Both the position numbers and the translations under genes were made by a program. 5,878 bases of DNA from Bacilli bacterium (GTDB lineage: Bacteria; Bacillota_I; Bacilli_A; RF39; UBA660): the NCBI GenBank assembly GCA_017888105.1, contig JAGHGS010000091.1, forward strand, positions 1 to 5,878. The letters run 5' to 3'. Below, in pieces: positions 4,753-5,878 of this stretch; positions within the stretch are counted from its first letter, which is position 1; every line of letters begins with the position of its first letter. The notes under the pieces are model-generated. The model made no database searches, had not been told where the DNA came from, and saw nothing but the letters and a program-made list of their open reading frames with translations.

Positions 4753-5878
4753 ATGATTAATTTAAAGGAAAAAGAACGAGAAAAATATGAAACAATTGAA
4801 AAGATTATCCAAGGCAAAATAACTAAAAAAGAAGCTTCTTTACAATTAGATCTTACAATTCGTCAGATTAATAGATTAATTATAAAATATCATCAAGAAG
4901 GAGAAAAAGGTTTTATTCATAAAAATTCAGGAAAAATAAGCAATAAAAAAATATCTGAAGAAGTTTCAGATAAAATTATTTCTACTTATTTAAATGATTA
5001 TTCTGATTATAATTTTTCTCACTTTTATGATGAGGTTGGTGATACATTAAACGCTTCTTTGTCCACAGTATTTAGAGTATTAACAGAAGCAGAAATTATA
5101 TCACCAGAAGCTCAACATAAAACAGTTAGATTGTACAACGAAATAATGAAAAAATCAATTGAAGAAGGAGTTGCCACCGAAGAACAAGTGGAATTATATG
5201 AGGAAAGACAAATATTAGAAGAGCAAAAATATACTAGAAAATCAACCTTACGTTATGGCTTTGGAGAAGAAGTTCAAATGGATGCTTCTTTTTATATGTG
5301 GTTTGGTATGATTGTTACAGCCTTACACTTAGCAGTAGATAAAGCCACAAAAAAAGTATTATATGGGTGGTTTGATGATCAAGAAACATCCAGGGCATAT
5401 TATATTTTATTAATGAATGTTATTTTGATTTATGGAATCCCAAAAAAGATTAAGACAGATAAACGAAGTACTTTTTCTACTAATAAAACAAATAAAGTAA
5501 ATATGACACAATTTGAAAGAATATGTCATGATTTAGGTATTGAACTATTTTCAAGTAGTGTGGCAGTTTCTAAACCTAATGTAGAAAGAGAAAATAGAAC
5601 ATTTAAAGGAAGATTAAAGGCCGAATTAAGACATGCAGGAATTACAACAATAGAAGAAGCAAATCAATATTTAAACGAAGTATTTATTCCTAAAATGAAT
5701 CAGAAATTTTCTTATAAAATTAATGAAAGTAAAAGTAAAATGAGAGAAAATACTTATACAAAAGAAGAATTAAATTTAATTATTTCTGAAAAAGAAGAAA
5801 GAAGTTTAGATAATGCTTCTTCTTTAAAGTATAAAGAAGATTATTATGTTTTAGCAGATTTAAAAACAGGAGAAATAG
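4753..5878 (+). CDS. DDE transposase, IS1202-group (ISNCY family) type, 3'-truncated by the window
   Basis: An open frame of 375 codons starts at ATG 4753 and runs off the right edge without a stop (the final TAG letters are out of frame). Members of this group as I recall them are about 450 residues, so the missing part is probably under 100 residues. The N-terminus is a helix-turn-helix (residues about 8-56: KYETIEKIIQGKITKKEAS followed by LDLTIRQINRLIIKYHQEG), then a second DNA-binding-like segment ending in SLSTVFRVLTEAEIISPEA. A charged helical stretch (about 123-165) links it to the RNase H-like catalytic core. The likely catalytic triad is D177 (VQMDAS), D236 (KTDKRSTF) and E278 (KPNVERENRTFKGRL), with D236-E278 separated by 41 residues. 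All three are present and the frame has no interruption, so this copy may be active. It inserts the element into DNA by acting on the element's ends, and its own repeats overlap the promoter, suggesting self-repression. The family call rests on remembered architecture. Confidence 0.88.
   Translation, partial: MINLKEKEREKYETIEKIIQGKITKKEASLQLDLTIRQINRLIIKYHQEGEKGFIHKNSGKISNKKISEEVSDKIISTYLNDYSDYNFSHFYDEVGDTLNASLSTVFRVLTEAEIISPEAQHKTVRLYNEIMKKSIEEGVATEEQVELYEERQILEEQKYTRKSTLRYGFGEEVQMDASFYMWFGMIVTALHLAVDKATKKVLYGWFDDQETSRAYYILLMNVILIYGIPKKIKTDKRSTFSTNKTNKVNMTQFERICHDLGIELFSSSVAVSKPNVERENRTFKGRLKAELRHAGITTIEEANQYLNEVFIPKMNQKFSYKINESKSKMRENTYTKEELNLIISEKEERSLDNASSLKYKEDYYVLADLKTGEI

Larger units (their letters stand above)
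4602..5878 (+). mobile_element. Left part of an IS1202-group-like (ISNCY family) insertion sequence, cut by the window edge
   Basis: The element is recognised from its DDE transposase, three iterated subterminal repeats and a TGTGGCTATTCA... edge. The left boundary is placed at the TGTGG beginning at 4602, because IS ends often begin TG and the first repeat follows within 8 bases. The right end, the matching inverted repeat and the target duplication are outside the window, so the boundary is an estimate good to perhaps 10 bases. IS1202-group elements are known for unusually long or variable target duplications. If so here, the duplicated target would include the bases just left of 4602 and could reach the stop codon of the preceding gene (4576-4578). 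Confidence 0.7.

Noticed and set aside
5347..5360. Run of seven A followed by G in the transposase as a programmed frameshift site
   Set aside because: It lies in the middle of the catalytic core, and the zero frame continues with all catalytic residues, so no frameshift is needed.

Overview
The window is strongly AT-rich DNA (A/T-dominated codons, AGA/TTA/AAA-heavy usage, clean AGGAGG-type ribosome binding sites) from a low-GC Gram-positive bacterium. The general look (short intergenic gaps, Lys/Glu/Asn-rich proteins, a Firmicute-type RecG) suggests an uncultured gut Bacilli/Mollicutes-like lineage such as the RF39/RFN20 type. That placement is an inference from style, not from a marker. No UGA codon is read through in any gene, and tryptophan is encoded by TGG where it occurs, so the standard bacterial code explains everything visible.

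Layout, all on the + strand: (1) positions 2-697 hold the 3' part of a gene for a single-pass membrane protein. It has an outside domain cut by the window edge, one transmembrane helix, and a long Lys/Glu-rich cytoplasmic tail ending in a run of lysines. A terminator-like inverted repeat overlaps the end of this gene. (2) Positions 743-2728 hold recG, a complete DNA-repair helicase gene with an extended -10 promoter element and a strong ribosome binding site just ahead of it. (3) Positions 2791-4578 encode a complete 595-residue protein of unknown function, preceded by a well-formed -35/-10 promoter. (4) From about 4602 to the right edge lies the left part of an insertion sequence whose transposase resembles the IS1202 group (ISNCY family). 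Its left end carries three copies of a TTCAATGAAAATGTC-type repeat, an internal hairpin followed by a T-tract, a -10 box touching the third repeat, and a strong ribosome binding site. The transposase gene runs off the window after 375 codons.

The first three genes look like a quiet chromosomal housekeeping stretch. Each has its own candidate promoter, and there is no sign that their products work together. The insertion sequence landed only about two dozen bases after the third gene's stop codon and may supply that gene's only nearby terminator. I see no defence system, CRISPR array, RNA gene or prophage. The least-understood items are the unknown 595-residue protein and the compact regulatory architecture of the insertion-sequence end.
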